NCBI GenBank assembly: GCA_035762085.1
Contig: DASTPT010000072.1
Coordinates: 1 to 64,000 of the forward strand
Source of the DNA: HRBIN12 sp035762085
GTDB lineage: Bacteria > Actinomycetota > UBA4738 > HRBIN12
Reading direction: 5' to 3'
DNA length: 64,000 nucleotides
Position 1 is the stretch's first letter. The number at the start of each line of letters is the position of its first letter. The notes below the pieces were generated by a model. The model was not told where the DNA came from. It ran no database searches and was given only the letters and a program-made list of their open reading frames with translations. The translations under genes were made by a program, and so were the position numbers. Below are positions 50,216 to 59,384 of the stretch, piece after piece.

Positions 50216-50356
50216 GTTCCACCTCCGTCGTCGATGCGACACGTGTCCGTATACCCGGGGTGGCCGGGCGTTACGCGCTCGGGACGGGTTCGTGCGTGGC
50301 GGTACGTCACGGTTGCGTCTCCCGCTCGGGCGACCGGCCCCGAGCCGGTCGCGCCG

Positions 50357-50393
50357 CCGGCGGGGGCGGCGGCGCAGTGGCCGCCCCCGCCGG
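50357..50393 (-). terminator. strong hairpin terminator after glpK
   Basis: A perfect 14-base stem (CCGGCGGGGGCGGC with GCCGCCCCCGCCGG, nine-base loop) lies 10 bases after the glpK stop on the minus strand. It has no T-run, as is usual in this group. Confidence 0.65.
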
Positions 50394-50403
50394 GCGCGCG
50401 TCC

Positions 50404-51906
50404 CTACTCCTGCTCGACCCAGTCGAACGTGCGGGTGACGGCCTTCTTCCACAGGCCGTACTCCCGCTCGACCTCGTCCTTGGGCATCTTGGGGTCCCAC
50501 TCCTTGTCCTTGCCCCAGTTCGCCCGCAGGTCCTCGACCTCCTTCCAGAACCCGACCGCGAGTCCCGCGGCGTATGCGGCTCCGAGCGCGGTCGTCTCCG
50601 CGACCGTCGGACGGATCACCGGCACGCCGAGGACGTCGGCCTGGAACTGCATCAGGAGCTCGTTGTAGACCATGCCGCCGTCGACCTTGAGGGCCGTCAG
50701 CGCGACGCCGGAGTCGGCGTTCATCGCGTCGAGCACCTCACGGGTCTGCCACGCGGTGGCCTCGAGGGTCGCCCGGGCGATGTGCCCCTTGTTGACGTAC
50801 CGGGTGAGGCCCGCGATGACGCCGCGAGCGTCGTTCTTCCAGTACGGGGCGAACAGGCCCGAGATCCACGGAACGAAGTAGATCCCGCCGTTGTCCTCGA
50901 CGGTCGCGGCGAGTGCCTCGATGTCGGGGGACTTCTCGATCATCCCGAGGTTATCGCGCAGCCACTGCACGAGCGCTCCGGTGATGGCGATCGAACCCTC
51001 CAGGCAGTACACGGCTGGCTGGTCGCCGATCTTGTAGCCGAGCGTCGTGAGCAGACCGCTCTTCGACGGCACGGGCGAGGTGCCCGTGTTGAGCAGCATG
51101 AAGCAGCCCGTCCCGTACGTGTTCTTCGCCTCACCGGTGGAGAAGCACGTCTGGCCGAACAGGGCCGCCTGCTGGTCGCCGAGGTCTCCGGCGACGGGGA
51201 TGCCGGCGAGGTCGCCGACGGCCGTGCCGTAGACATCGCTCGAGGGACGGACGGCGGGCAGCATCGCCCGCGGGATCCCCATGACGCCGAGGATCTCGTC
51301 GTCCCAATCCAGCGTCTCCAGGTTCATGAGCATGGTCCGGCTGGCGTTCGACACGTCGGTGACGTGCGCGCCACCGTCGGGGCCACCCGTCAGGTTCCAG
51401 ATGCACCATGTGTCGATGTTGCCGAACAGGACCTCGCCGGCCTCGGCCTTGGCCCGCACACCCTCGACGTTGTCGAGGATCCACTTGACCTTCGGCCCCG
51501 AGAAGTAGGTCGCGAGCGGCAGACCGGTCTTCGGGCGAAGCCGGTCCTGGCCCCCGTCCTTGGCGAGCTCGTTGCAGATCTGATCGGTCCGGGTGTCCTG
51601 CCAGACGATCGCGTTGTGGACGGGCTTGCCGGTGGCCTTCTCCCACACCACGGTGGTCTCGCGCTGGTTCGTGATGCCGACGGCGGCGAGATCGCTCGCC
51701 TTCAGCTTCGTGTTCGCCAGCCCGCCCTTGATGACCTCCTGGCTGCGCGTCCAGATCTCGTCCGCGTCGTGCTCCACCCAGCCCGGCTTCGGGTAGATCT
51801 GCTCGTGCTCCTTCTGGTCGATCCCGACCACCTTGCCCGAGTGGTCGAAGATCATGAACCTGGTGCTGGTGGTGCCCTGGTCCAGGGCGCCTACGTAATC
51901 AGCCAT
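50404..51906 (-). CDS. glpK: glycerol kinase
   Basis: The 500-residue FGGY kinase phosphorylates glycerol with ATP to glycerol-3-phosphate. It starts MADYVGALDQGTTSTRFMIFD, with the ATP loop DQGTTSTR. GITNQRETTVVW, the Asp active site DLKVDGGMVYNELLMQF-like region and the C-terminal ALGAAYAAGLAVG are typical. The ATG at 51906 follows AAGGAGGACAG. It is followed by a 14-base hairpin. Confidence 0.97.
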   Translation of the reverse strand: MADYVGALDQGTTSTRFMIFDHSGKVVGIDQKEHEQIYPKPGWVEHDADEIWTRSQEVIKGGLANTKLKASDLAAVGITNQRETTVVWEKATGKPVHNAIVWQDTRTDQICNELAKDGGQDRLRPKTGLPLATYFSGPKVKWILDNVEGVRAKAEAGEVLFGNIDTWCIWNLTGGPDGGAHVTDVSNASRTMLMNLETLDWDDEILGVMGIPRAMLPAVRPSSDVYGTAVGDLAGIPVAGDLGDQQAALFGQTCFSTGEAKNTYGTGCFMLLNTGTSPVPSKSGLLTTLGYKIGDQPAVYCLEGSIAITGALVQWLRDNLGMIEKSPDIEALAATVEDNGGIYFVPWISGLFAPYWKNDARGVIAGLTRYVNKGHIARATLEATAWQTREVLDAMNADSGVALTALKVDGGMVYNELLMQFQADVLGVPVIRPTVAETTALGAAYAAGLAVGFWKEVEDLRANWGKDKEWDPKMPKDEVEREYGLWKKAVTRTFDWVEQE

Positions 51907-51934
51907 CTGTCCTCCTTTTCCGGTCGGGTCGTCT

Positions 51935-52573
51935 TCATCCGCCGCCGCTCCAGGAATCCGCCGCCGCCTTCAGGAGCAGGTAGGAAGACGTGGCGCCCGG
52001 GTCCTGGTGGCCGGCGCTGCGTTCGCCCAGGTAGCTCGCCCGACCCTTCCGAGCCACCCATGGGATGGTTGCCTTCATGCCCTCCTCGGCCGCCTCGGCC
52101 GAGCGCCGGAGGGCCTCGGGGAACGCCTCGCCCTCGTCGACGGCCTTGCGGAAGGCGTCGCGCGCGGGGATGAGCGCGTCGACCATCGTCTTGTCGCCCG
52201 GCTCCGCCTTGCCGCGCATCTGCACGCCCTCCACGCCCTTCTCCAGCGCGAGCGCCCAGTCGGCCGGCTCCAGGTCGGCCTTGCCGGCCGTGGCCGTGCC
52301 GAACTGGAGGAACAGCGTCCCGTACAGCGGACCGCCGGCGCCCCCGACGGTCGAGACCAGCGTCATCCCGACCGTCTTCAGCAGCCCGCCGATGTCGCCG
52401 TTCGGCACGCCCTCGACCTTGCCGAGCACGGCCTGCATGCCGCGGTTCATGTTGATCCCGTGGTCTGCGTCCCCGATCGCCGAGTCGAGCTGGGTGAGGT
52501 ACTCCTTGTTCTCCGCGATGACGTCGGCGAACGACCGCACCCAGCGGACCGCGTCCTCGAAGGACACGCTCAC
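51935..52573 (-). CDS. dhaL: dihydroxyacetone kinase ADP-binding subunit DhaL (first copy)
   Basis: The 212-residue protein has the Mg-ADP motif GDADHGINMNRG and the C-terminal KGRASYLGERSAGHQDPGA. DhaL carries ADP that is phosphorylated by DhaM and passes the phosphate to dihydroxyacetone on DhaK. GTG 52573 follows GGGGGTGG. It lies between dhaK and glpK and has a hairpin in front (52596-52626). A second copy lies at 54633. Confidence 0.93.
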   Translation of the reverse strand: MSVSFEDAVRWVRSFADVIAENKEYLTQLDSAIGDADHGINMNRGMQAVLGKVEGVPNGDIGGLLKTVGMTLVSTVGGAGGPLYGTLFLQFGTATAGKADLEPADWALALEKGVEGVQMRGKAEPGDKTMVDALIPARDAFRKAVDEGEAFPEALRRSAEAAEEGMKATIPWVARKGRASYLGERSAGHQDPGATSSYLLLKAAADSWSGGG

Positions 52574-52595
52574 CTGCCACCCCCTATCGAGGGAC

Positions 52596-52626
52596 CCCGC
52601 CCCCGCGGCGGAGCCGCGGGGGCGGG
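52596..52626 (-). terminator. hairpin between dhaK and dhaL
   Basis: CCCGCCCCCGCGG and CCGCGGGGGCGGG form a perfect 13-base stem with a five-base loop between the dhaK stop (52644) and dhaL start (52573). Because the two subunits function together, it probably attenuates or protects the mRNA rather than ending it completely. Confidence 0.5.
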
Positions 52627-52643
52627 ACCGCGCTCGGTGTCGA

Positions 52644-53645
<1,002 letters not shown>

Positions 53646-53703
53646 CTGTGTGCTCTCACCTCCGAACTCGACGGGGCCCCTCGGTTCGGAAAGCCCGAGC
53701 CTC

Positions 53704-54435
53704 TTACCACGTCACCGCCGTCAGCAGCCAATCCGCTGCGAGCGCGCCAAGCACGCCGCCGATGATCGGGCCGACGACCGGCACCCAGCTGTAGCCCCAG
53801 TCCGAGTCACCCTTGCCGGCGATCGGCAGGATGAAGTGCATGATGCGCGGACCGAGGTCTCGAGCCGGGTTGATCGCGTACCCCGTGGGGCCGCCGAGCG
53901 ACATGCCGATGACGAGGACGAGGATGCCGACCGCGAACGGGCCACCGACATTTCCGCCGAGGCCCTGGGGCGCGAGCGCGATCACACCGAACACCAGCAC
54001 GAACGTCCCGATGATCTCGGTGATCAGGTTCATGCCGTAGTTGCGGATCGCCGGGCCCGTCGAGAAGACGGCCAGCTTGAGCCCCGGGTCCTCGGTCTCC
54101 GGCCAGTGCGGCAGGTAGGCGAGCCAGACCAACAGCGCGCCGATGAACGCCCCGACGAACTCGCCGGCGATCAGCTCGAGCACCTCGCTGAACTCGTCGA
54201 TGCCCCCGAACTCGACCGCGAAGAAGCCCAGCGTGACCGCGGGGTTCAGGTGGGCGACGCCGTCGGTCACGGCGATGCTCGCGATCACGCCCATGAACAC
54301 GGCCATGCCCCACGCCCAGGTGATGACGACCCAGCCGGAGTTCTGCGCCTTCGACTTGTTGAGCAGGACACCGGCGACCACGCCGTCACCGAGCAGGATC
54401 AGCACGGCTGTGCCAACCACTTCGCCCATGAACAT
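53704..54435 (-). CDS. glpF: glycerol facilitator (aquaglyceroporin)
   Basis: The protein of about 243 residues has six helices and the two NPA boxes, HLNPAVTLGF and AINPARDLGPR. The aspartate after the second NPAR is typical of glycerol-conducting members. The start is uncertain: ATG 54435 gives a natural family start MFMGEVVGTA, but GTG 54474, TTG 54444 and ATG 54429 are possible. It is first in the minus-strand cluster, followed by dhaK. Confidence 0.9.
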   Translation of the reverse strand: MFMGEVVGTAVLILLGDGVVAGVLLNKSKAQNSGWVVITWAWGMAVFMGVIASIAVTDGVAHLNPAVTLGFFAVEFGGIDEFSEVLELIAGEFVGAFIGALLVWLAYLPHWPETEDPGLKLAVFSTGPAIRNYGMNLITEIIGTFVLVFGVIALAPQGLGGNVGGPFAVGILVLVIGMSLGGPTGYAINPARDLGPRIMHFILPIAGKGDSDWGYSWVPVVGPIIGGVLGALAADWLLTAVTW

Positions 54436-54474
54436 GGCGACCAACCACCCCCTCGTCGGTGCCCGGGCGGGCAC

Positions 54475-54632
54475 CCGGGGTAAATGAACCTTGTTCGAAT
54501 ACCCATGTCAAATCCAACCGGCCCTCGAAACTCGGGCAAGATGACCGATTGTCGTTCGACTGCGCTGAACAGGGACGACGGCTTGCGCCGCAATTGTTGA
54601 CAGGGAACCGGCGCCGGGGCAGGGTTGCGTCC
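54475..54632. promoter_or_regulatory. divergent promoter region of glpF and the second dhaL
   Basis: The 158-base gap carries a perfect TTGACA in each direction. On the minus strand it is at 54511-54506, with TTCATT about 17 bases on; the palindrome TTCGAA (54494-54499) sits between them. On the plus strand it is at 54597-54602, with CAGGGT (54620-54625) 17 bases on and GTG 54633 just after, implying a leaderless message. The palindrome CCGGCGCCGG (54608-54617) is in the spacer. The two palindromes are candidate sites for the nearby IclR-type regulator. Confidence 0.5.
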
Positions 54633-55325
54633 GTGAGCGGTTCGGCGCCGCGCCGTGGCGGGACGGGGACCGACGAGGGAGCGCTCCTCCTGGACGCCTC
54701 GTTCGTCCGCTCCTGGATCCGGGCCGCGGCCGTCGACCTGGCCGCTCATCGAGACTACCTGACCCAGCTCGACGCCGCGATCGGCGACGCGGACCATGGC
54801 GTGAACATGGACCGCGGCTTCTCCTCGGCGCTCCTCGCCCTGGAGGGCGACGATGCCTCGCCGCCGGGGCGCCTGCTCGAGGCGGTCGGCAACGCGATCG
54901 TGTTCAAGGTGGGTGGCGCCTCCGGGCCGCTCTACGGGACGGCGTTCCGCGGCGCCGCCTCCGCGCTGGGGGAGGCCGAGAGCTTCGGCGGGGAGGACCT
55001 GCTCCTCGCGCTCCGCTCGGCGCTCGATGGCATCCAGCGTCTGGGCGCGGCCGTCGAGGGCGACAAGACGATCGTGGACGCATGGATCCCCGCCGTGGCC
55101 GCGTTCGAGCGCGAGCTCCGCAGCGGCGGCTCGGTGGCCGACGCGTCCGCAAGGGCCGCGGTCGCCGCCGAGGAGGGCGCCCGCGAGACCGTGCCGATGC
55201 AGGCCCGGAAGGGCCGCGCCTCGTACCTGGGGCCGCGCAGCGTCGGGCACCAGGATCCGGGGGCGACCTCGTCCGCGATGCTGTTCTCGGCGCTCGGGCG
55301 GACCACGCGCGAGCTGGCCGTCTGA
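54633..55325 (+). CDS. dhaL: second DhaL-type subunit
   Basis: The 230-residue protein repeats the DhaL plan, with GDADHGVNMDRG and KGRASYLGPRSVGHQDPGA, and an N-terminal extension of about 20 residues. The ADP-binding aspartates are intact, so it looks functional. It is divergent from glpF and 79 bases upstream of the IclR gene. It could pair with DhaK, or regulate it, as dhaL copies do elsewhere. GTG 54633 has a CAGGGT box 7 bases before it. Confidence 0.9.
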   Translation: MSGSAPRRGGTGTDEGALLLDASFVRSWIRAAAVDLAAHRDYLTQLDAAIGDADHGVNMDRGFSSALLALEGDDASPPGRLLEAVGNAIVFKVGGASGPLYGTAFRGAASALGEAESFGGEDLLLALRSALDGIQRLGAAVEGDKTIVDAWIPAVAAFERELRSGGSVADASARAAVAAEEGARETVPMQARKGRASYLGPRSVGHQDPGATSSAMLFSALGRTTRELAV

Positions 55326-55366
55326 CCTCCGGTCGGTCGCGGGGCACGTCGCGGCCGCGGAGGGTC

Positions 55367-55372
55367 TAGTCT
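55367..55372 (+). promoter_or_regulatory. -10 box for the IclR gene
   Basis: TAGTCT seven bases before the ATG of the mini-ORF at 55380. Confidence 0.45.
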
Positions 55373-55379
55373 GGCTCCG

Positions 55380-55400
55380 ATGGTCGGGGCGGCCAGGTGA
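55380..55400 (+). CDS. six-codon mini-ORF before the IclR gene
   Basis: ATG to TGA would encode MVGAAR. It starts exactly seven bases after TAGTCT, the normal leaderless geometry, and stops four bases before the IclR GTG at 55405. It may be a ribosome-entry device. Its reality is uncertain. Confidence 0.3.
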   Translation: MVGAAR

Positions 55401-55404
55401 CGGG

Positions 55405-56205
55405 GTGACGGCGGAGCGCGGAACGATCCAGTCGGTGGAGCGCGCCGCGCGCATCCTCCGCGAGCTCGGGTCCGGAGCCGCCCGCCTCGGCGTCACCGAG
55501 CTCTCCGAGCATCTGCATATCGCGAAGGGGACGGTCCACGGGCTCCTGCGCACGCTCGAACGGCAGGAGTTCGTGGAGCAGGACCCCGAGACCGGCAAGT
55601 ATCGGCTCGGCCCCGCGATGCTGCAGCTCGGGAACGCCTACCTGGACGCGCATGAGCTCCGCTCGCGGTCGCTGCTGTGGGCCGACTCGCTCGCGGGACG
55701 CGTCACCGAGGCGGTGCGAGTGGGCGTGCTGAACGGCCCCAGCGTCCTGATCGTCCACCACGTCTTCCGGCCCGACGACTCGGTGCAGATCCTGGAGGTC
55801 GGGGCCTCGATCCCGTGGAACGCCAGCGCCCTCGGCAAGGCCATCGTCGCGTACGTCGAGCCCGAACGACGGGCGGCGCTCCTGTCGGGCGAGCTCCGCC
55901 GGCTCACGGGCAGGACGATCGTGGACGGGGCGGAGCTCGGCGCGTCCCTCGAGCAGGTCGTCGAGACCGGCCTCGCGACCGAGGATCAGGAGGGCATCGT
56001 CGGCGAGGCCGAGATCGCCGCCCCGATCTTCGACCACCGCGGCGCGCCGATCGGGGCGATCGGGATCGCCGGCCCGGTCGAGCGGTTGCTCCCCGACGGC
56101 CCGGACGAGCAGCTCGCGGCGGCGGTCAAGCAGGCGGCCCGCGGTCTCTCGCGCGAGATGGGCGCGGGGCGCGGGGCGCCGCGCGCGGCCGGACGCGGCG
56201 GGTAG
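55405..56205 (+). CDS. IclR-family transcriptional regulator (probable glycerol/DHA regulator, GylR-like)
   Basis: The 266-residue protein has an N-terminal winged helix (about 8-72, with LSEHLHIAKGTVHGLLRTLE) and an effector-binding IclR domain (about 85-255, with VGASIPWNASALGKA). Streptomyces glycerol operons are controlled by the IclR-type GylR. This gene is downstream of dhaL and near glpF, so control of the cluster is a reasonable inference. GTG 55405 has an AGGTGA purine stretch nearby. Confidence 0.88.
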   Translation: MTAERGTIQSVERAARILRELGSGAARLGVTELSEHLHIAKGTVHGLLRTLERQEFVEQDPETGKYRLGPAMLQLGNAYLDAHELRSRSLLWADSLAGRVTEAVRVGVLNGPSVLIVHHVFRPDDSVQILEVGASIPWNASALGKAIVAYVEPERRAALLSGELRRLTGRTIVDGAELGASLEQVVETGLATEDQEGIVGEAEIAAPIFDHRGAPIGAIGIAGPVERLLPDGPDEQLAAAVKQAARGLSREMGAGRGAPRAAGRGG

Positions 56206-56208
56206 CCT
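56203..56208 (+). promoter_or_regulatory. -10 box for the EamA gene, overlapping the IclR stop
   Basis: TAGCCT five bases before the GTG at 56214; its first three bases are the IclR stop codon. Confidence 0.4.
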
Positions 56209-56213
56209 CGAGC

Positions 56214-57143
56214 GTGGCCGAGCCGACCTCGGCGACGCGGACCGGCGGCGCGACCCGGCTGCCTCCCGCACGCCTGCTCGGGTTGCTCGTCCTAGGCGTC
56301 GTCTCGGTCGCGTTCTCGTCGATCCTCATCCGGGCCGCCGAGGCCCCGGCGATGTCCATCGCCTTCTACCGGAACGCCATCGCCGCAGCCATCCTGCTGC
56401 CGATCGCGCTCGTGCGGCACCGCGACGAGTTCCGGTCGCTCGATCGGCGCGGATGGGGGACGGCGCTGCTCGCGGGGGCGCTCCTGGCGGCTCACTTCGC
56501 GTTGTGGATCCCCTCGCTCTCGTACACGACCGTGGCCGCGAGCACCGTGCTCGTGACGACGACGCCGGTCTGGGTAGCACTCGTGGGCCGGGCGATGGGG
56601 GAGCGCGTCAGCCGGAGCACCGGCGTCGGGATCGGGCTCGCGCTCGCGGGCGCTGTGCTGATCTCGGGTGGCGACTACGGCGTGTCGGCCCGAGCTGCGT
56701 TCGGCGATCTGCTGGCGCTCGCGGGGGCCGTGGCGGCCGCAGGCTACCTGCTCGCTGGGCGATCGCTGCGCCAACGGATCTCGCTCACGACGTACACGGG
56801 GATCGCGTACACGACGACGGCGGCGATCCTGGCGCTCGTCGTGGCCGCGAGCGAGGCCTCGTTCACCGGGTTCGAGCCGCGCGTCTGGGCCTTGTTCGTC
56901 CTCATGGCGCTGGTCCCCCAGATCGGCGGGCACACGGTGTTCAACTACCTGCTCGGGCACGTCCCGGCCGGCACGGTCGCGATCGCCGTGACGGGGGAGC
57001 CCGTGGTCGCCTCGGCGCTCGCGCTCGCGTTCTTCGGCGAGGTGCCGGCGTGGAGCGCGGTCGCCGGCGGCGCCGCGATCCTCGCCGGGATCTGGGTCGT
57101 GATCCGGACCGAGGCACGCGCGCGGAGCGGCCCGACGGGCTGA
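56214..57143 (+). CDS. EamA/DMT-superfamily permease
   Basis: The 309-residue protein has ten hydrophobic helices in two EamA repeats (about 20-145 and 155-295). Internal family motifs are PAMSIAFYRNAIAAAILLP and TGEPVVASALALAFFGE. The substrate is unknown; relatives export amino acids or metabolites. It starts eight bases after the IclR stop. Confidence 0.9.
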   Translation: MAEPTSATRTGGATRLPPARLLGLLVLGVVSVAFSSILIRAAEAPAMSIAFYRNAIAAAILLPIALVRHRDEFRSLDRRGWGTALLAGALLAAHFALWIPSLSYTTVAASTVLVTTTPVWVALVGRAMGERVSRSTGVGIGLALAGAVLISGGDYGVSARAAFGDLLALAGAVAAAGYLLAGRSLRQRISLTTYTGIAYTTTAAILALVVAASEASFTGFEPRVWALFVLMALVPQIGGHTVFNYLLGHVPAGTVAIAVTGEPVVASALALAFFGEVPAWSAVAGGAAILAGIWVVIRTEARARSGPTG

Positions 57144-57179
57144 CGCGCGGGGATGCTTGCTCGACCCCACCCGCGGTCG

Positions 57180-57185
57180 TAGCGT
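57180..57185 (+). promoter_or_regulatory. -10 box for the exported 272-residue protein
   Basis: TAGCGT nine bases before the ATG at 57195. Confidence 0.35.
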
Positions 57186-57194
57186 CGCGGGGGC

Positions 57195-58013
57195 ATGACC
57201 CCCCAGACCCGTACGTCGGTCCTCATCGCCGTCGCCGCGGCGGCCGTGTTCACCGTGGGCGCGCTCACCGGGTACGCGATCGGCCGCTCCGGCGACGTCG
57301 AGGTCGTGGGGCCGGCCACGCCGGCCCCGAGTCCCTCCGCGGTCGTCTCGACGCTGCCGCCCGCGGTCCAGACCCCCGCGCCCGGCGAGGTCCCGGCGAT
57401 CGGCACCGAGGGCCGGGTGCTCGCCGAGGGGACCCGGGCCGTCGTCGCGGTGGCGCCGAACGCGCAGTGCGTCGCGCTGATCACCGCGGGCGTGCTCGGC
57501 GAGTGCGGCGATGTGCCCGTCGCCGGCAACCGGGTCGTCTGGGTCGTCGAGTCCTCGCCCACGACCGCGGCGACGCGGGCGTTCACGGTCCGAGTGTTCA
57601 CGTTCGTCCCCGACGAGAGCGGCTGGGTGGAATGGCTCCGCGCCGAGGATGCCGCCGGCGAGCGCTGGACGGACGTGAGCGTCGTCGGGCGCGACCTCAC
57701 GAGCGACGGCGTCCCGGAGCTCGTCGTCGCCTTCCACGGGCAGGGCGAGACCCAGCCGTTGTCGGTGGACGTGGTCTCGTACTCGGAGGTCGGGGTCCCG
57801 CAGGTCGTCGCGCACGTGCCCGACGCCGATCACGGGTCGCTCGTGTTCGCGACCGGGGGTTTCGACATGTACGCGGGGCGCTACCCGTCGAACGAGCCGG
57901 CGTGCTGCCCGCCGGTGTTCGCGCGGCAGACGATCGCGTTCGTCGAGGGGTTCTTCCGGATCACCGCCACCGAGGACGTCGTGCCGAACGCCGTGCCGCC
58001 GTCGCAGGTGTAG
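57195..58013 (+). CDS. exported or membrane-anchored protein of unknown function
   Basis: The 272-residue protein has one N-terminal hydrophobic helix (about 7-30) and a Pro/Ser-rich linker (31-65), followed by a folded extracytoplasmic part with DLTSDGVPELVVAFHG and two cysteine pairs (about Cys92/Cys102 and a CC in PACCPP). The D-L-T-x-D-G-x-P-E-L stretch resembles a FG-GAP/VCBS calcium-binding segment. No enzyme motif is evident. It converges on lhgO after three bases. Confidence 0.7.
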   Translation: MTPQTRTSVLIAVAAAAVFTVGALTGYAIGRSGDVEVVGPATPAPSPSAVVSTLPPAVQTPAPGEVPAIGTEGRVLAEGTRAVVAVAPNAQCVALITAGVLGECGDVPVAGNRVVWVVESSPTTAATRAFTVRVFTFVPDESGWVEWLRAEDAAGERWTDVSVVGRDLTSDGVPELVVAFHGQGETQPLSVDVVSYSEVGVPQVVAHVPDADHGSLVFATGGFDMYAGRYPSNEPACCPPVFARQTIAFVEGFFRITATEDVVPNAVPPSQV

Positions 58014-58016
58014 GGG

Positions 58017-59231
58017 TCACGCGGGCAGCTCGAACCGCTCGGCCGCGTGCGCCGCCAGCACGCGCCCGATCGCGAGGCTGGCCGTCGCCGCGGGCGACGG
58101 TGCGTTGCGCACGTGCAGGATGCGCTCGGAGGCCTGGACCGAGAAGTCGTCGGCCAGCTCGCCGCCCTCGAGCACCGTCTGCGCCCGGATGCCGCTCGGT
58201 CCCCACGCCACGTCGGACTCGCCCAGCTCGGGCACGAGGCGCCGGCACGCCGCGACGAAGGCGGCCTTCGAGACGTCTCGCCGCATCTCGGCCAGGCCGG
58301 CGCGCCAGTAGCGGCGCGCCAGACGGAGGAACCCCGGGTACACGAGGGTCGCGGCGGCGTCTCGAGGATCGAGGGCGAGGCGCGAGTATCGCTCGCGCGC
58401 GAGCGCCAGCACGGCGTTCGGCCCGGCCCACACCTCGCCGTCGATCCGCCTGGTGAAGTGCACGCCCAGGAACGGGAAGGCGGGGTCGGGGACCGGGTAC
58501 AGGAGTCCGCGGACGAGCTCGCGCGCGTGGGGGAGCAACGCGAGGTAGTCGCCGCGGAACGGCACGATGCGCATGAGCTCGGGCGCGCCGCTCATCCGCG
58601 CCACGCGGTCGGACTGCAGCCCGGCGCACGAGATCACGTTGTGGGTGAGGATCGGACCGCGCGAGGTCTCGACGACGATCTCGTGCTCCATCCGCTCGAT
58701 GTCGGTGACGCGATGCCCGAGCAGGACCCGTCCGCCGCGCGACCGGATCTCGTCCGCGTAGGCCAGGGCGACACGCCGGAAGTCCACGATGCCGGTCTCG
58801 GCGAGGTGGAGCGCGCGGACGCCCGCCGCGTACGGCTCGATCTCGCGGATGCGCTCGGGGCCGATCTCCTCCAGGCCGCGCAGGCCGTTCGCCTCGCCCC
58901 GAGCCTTCAGGTCGGCCAGGCGCGACAGCTCGCCCCCGTCGACCGCCACGACGAGCTTGCCGCAGCGCTCGAACGGGATGTCGTGCTCCTCGCAGAAGCG
59001 CTCGAGGGCGTCCTTGCCCTCCCGGCAGAGGCGCGCCTTCAGCGAGCCCGGGGCGTAGTACAGCCCGGCGTGGATGACCCCGGAGTTGCGTCCGCTCTGG
59101 TGGAGCGCGAGGTCGTGCTCCTTCTCGATCACCGCGAGGCGGAGACCGGGCCGACTTGCGAGGAGCCGGTAGGCGGTCGCGAGGCCGACGATCCCCCCGC
59201 CCACGATCACCACGTCGTATCGCTCGCTCAC
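58017..59231 (-). CDS. lhgO: L-2-hydroxyglutarate oxidase
   Basis: The 404-residue FAD enzyme oxidises L-2-hydroxyglutarate to 2-oxoglutarate, passing electrons to oxygen or quinone. It has VVIVGGGIVGLATAYRLL, then the family-specific QSGRNSGVIHAGLYYAPGS and a C-terminal GPSGIRAQ block. GTG 59231 has TACGCT six bases upstream. An upstream start would run into the divergent gene. Confidence 0.92.
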   Translation of the reverse strand: MSERYDVVIVGGGIVGLATAYRLLASRPGLRLAVIEKEHDLALHQSGRNSGVIHAGLYYAPGSLKARLCREGKDALERFCEEHDIPFERCGKLVVAVDGGELSRLADLKARGEANGLRGLEEIGPERIREIEPYAAGVRALHLAETGIVDFRRVALAYADEIRSRGGRVLLGHRVTDIERMEHEIVVETSRGPILTHNVISCAGLQSDRVARMSGAPELMRIVPFRGDYLALLPHARELVRGLLYPVPDPAFPFLGVHFTRRIDGEVWAGPNAVLALARERYSRLALDPRDAAATLVYPGFLRLARRYWRAGLAEMRRDVSKAAFVAACRRLVPELGESDVAWGPSGIRAQTVLEGGELADDFSVQASERILHVRNAPSPAATASLAIGRVLAAHAAERFELPA

Positions 59232-59237
59232 ACCGAG

Positions 59238-59243
59238 AGCGTA
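59238..59243 (-). promoter_or_regulatory. -10 box for lhgO
   Basis: TACGCT on the minus strand, six bases before GTG 59231. Confidence 0.45.
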
Positions 59244-59384
59244 GACGCCGACGATGCGCTCGCGAGCGACGAGACGAGCCCACGATGCTCGAAGGCCTCT
59301 CGCCGTACGGGGAACATCCGATCGTCCCCGCCGTTCGGCCTCTCGACATGGGACAGCGTCGCCCGCGTCTGGGAGCATCGCGGC

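Noticed and set aside
35621..50248. An identical 11-base string (CGTATACCCGG) at 35621-35631 and 50238-50248, read as GGGTAT (SigB-type -10) on the minus strand.
   Set aside because: No matching -35 at the right distance in either place; a chance match in a window of this size cannot be excluded.
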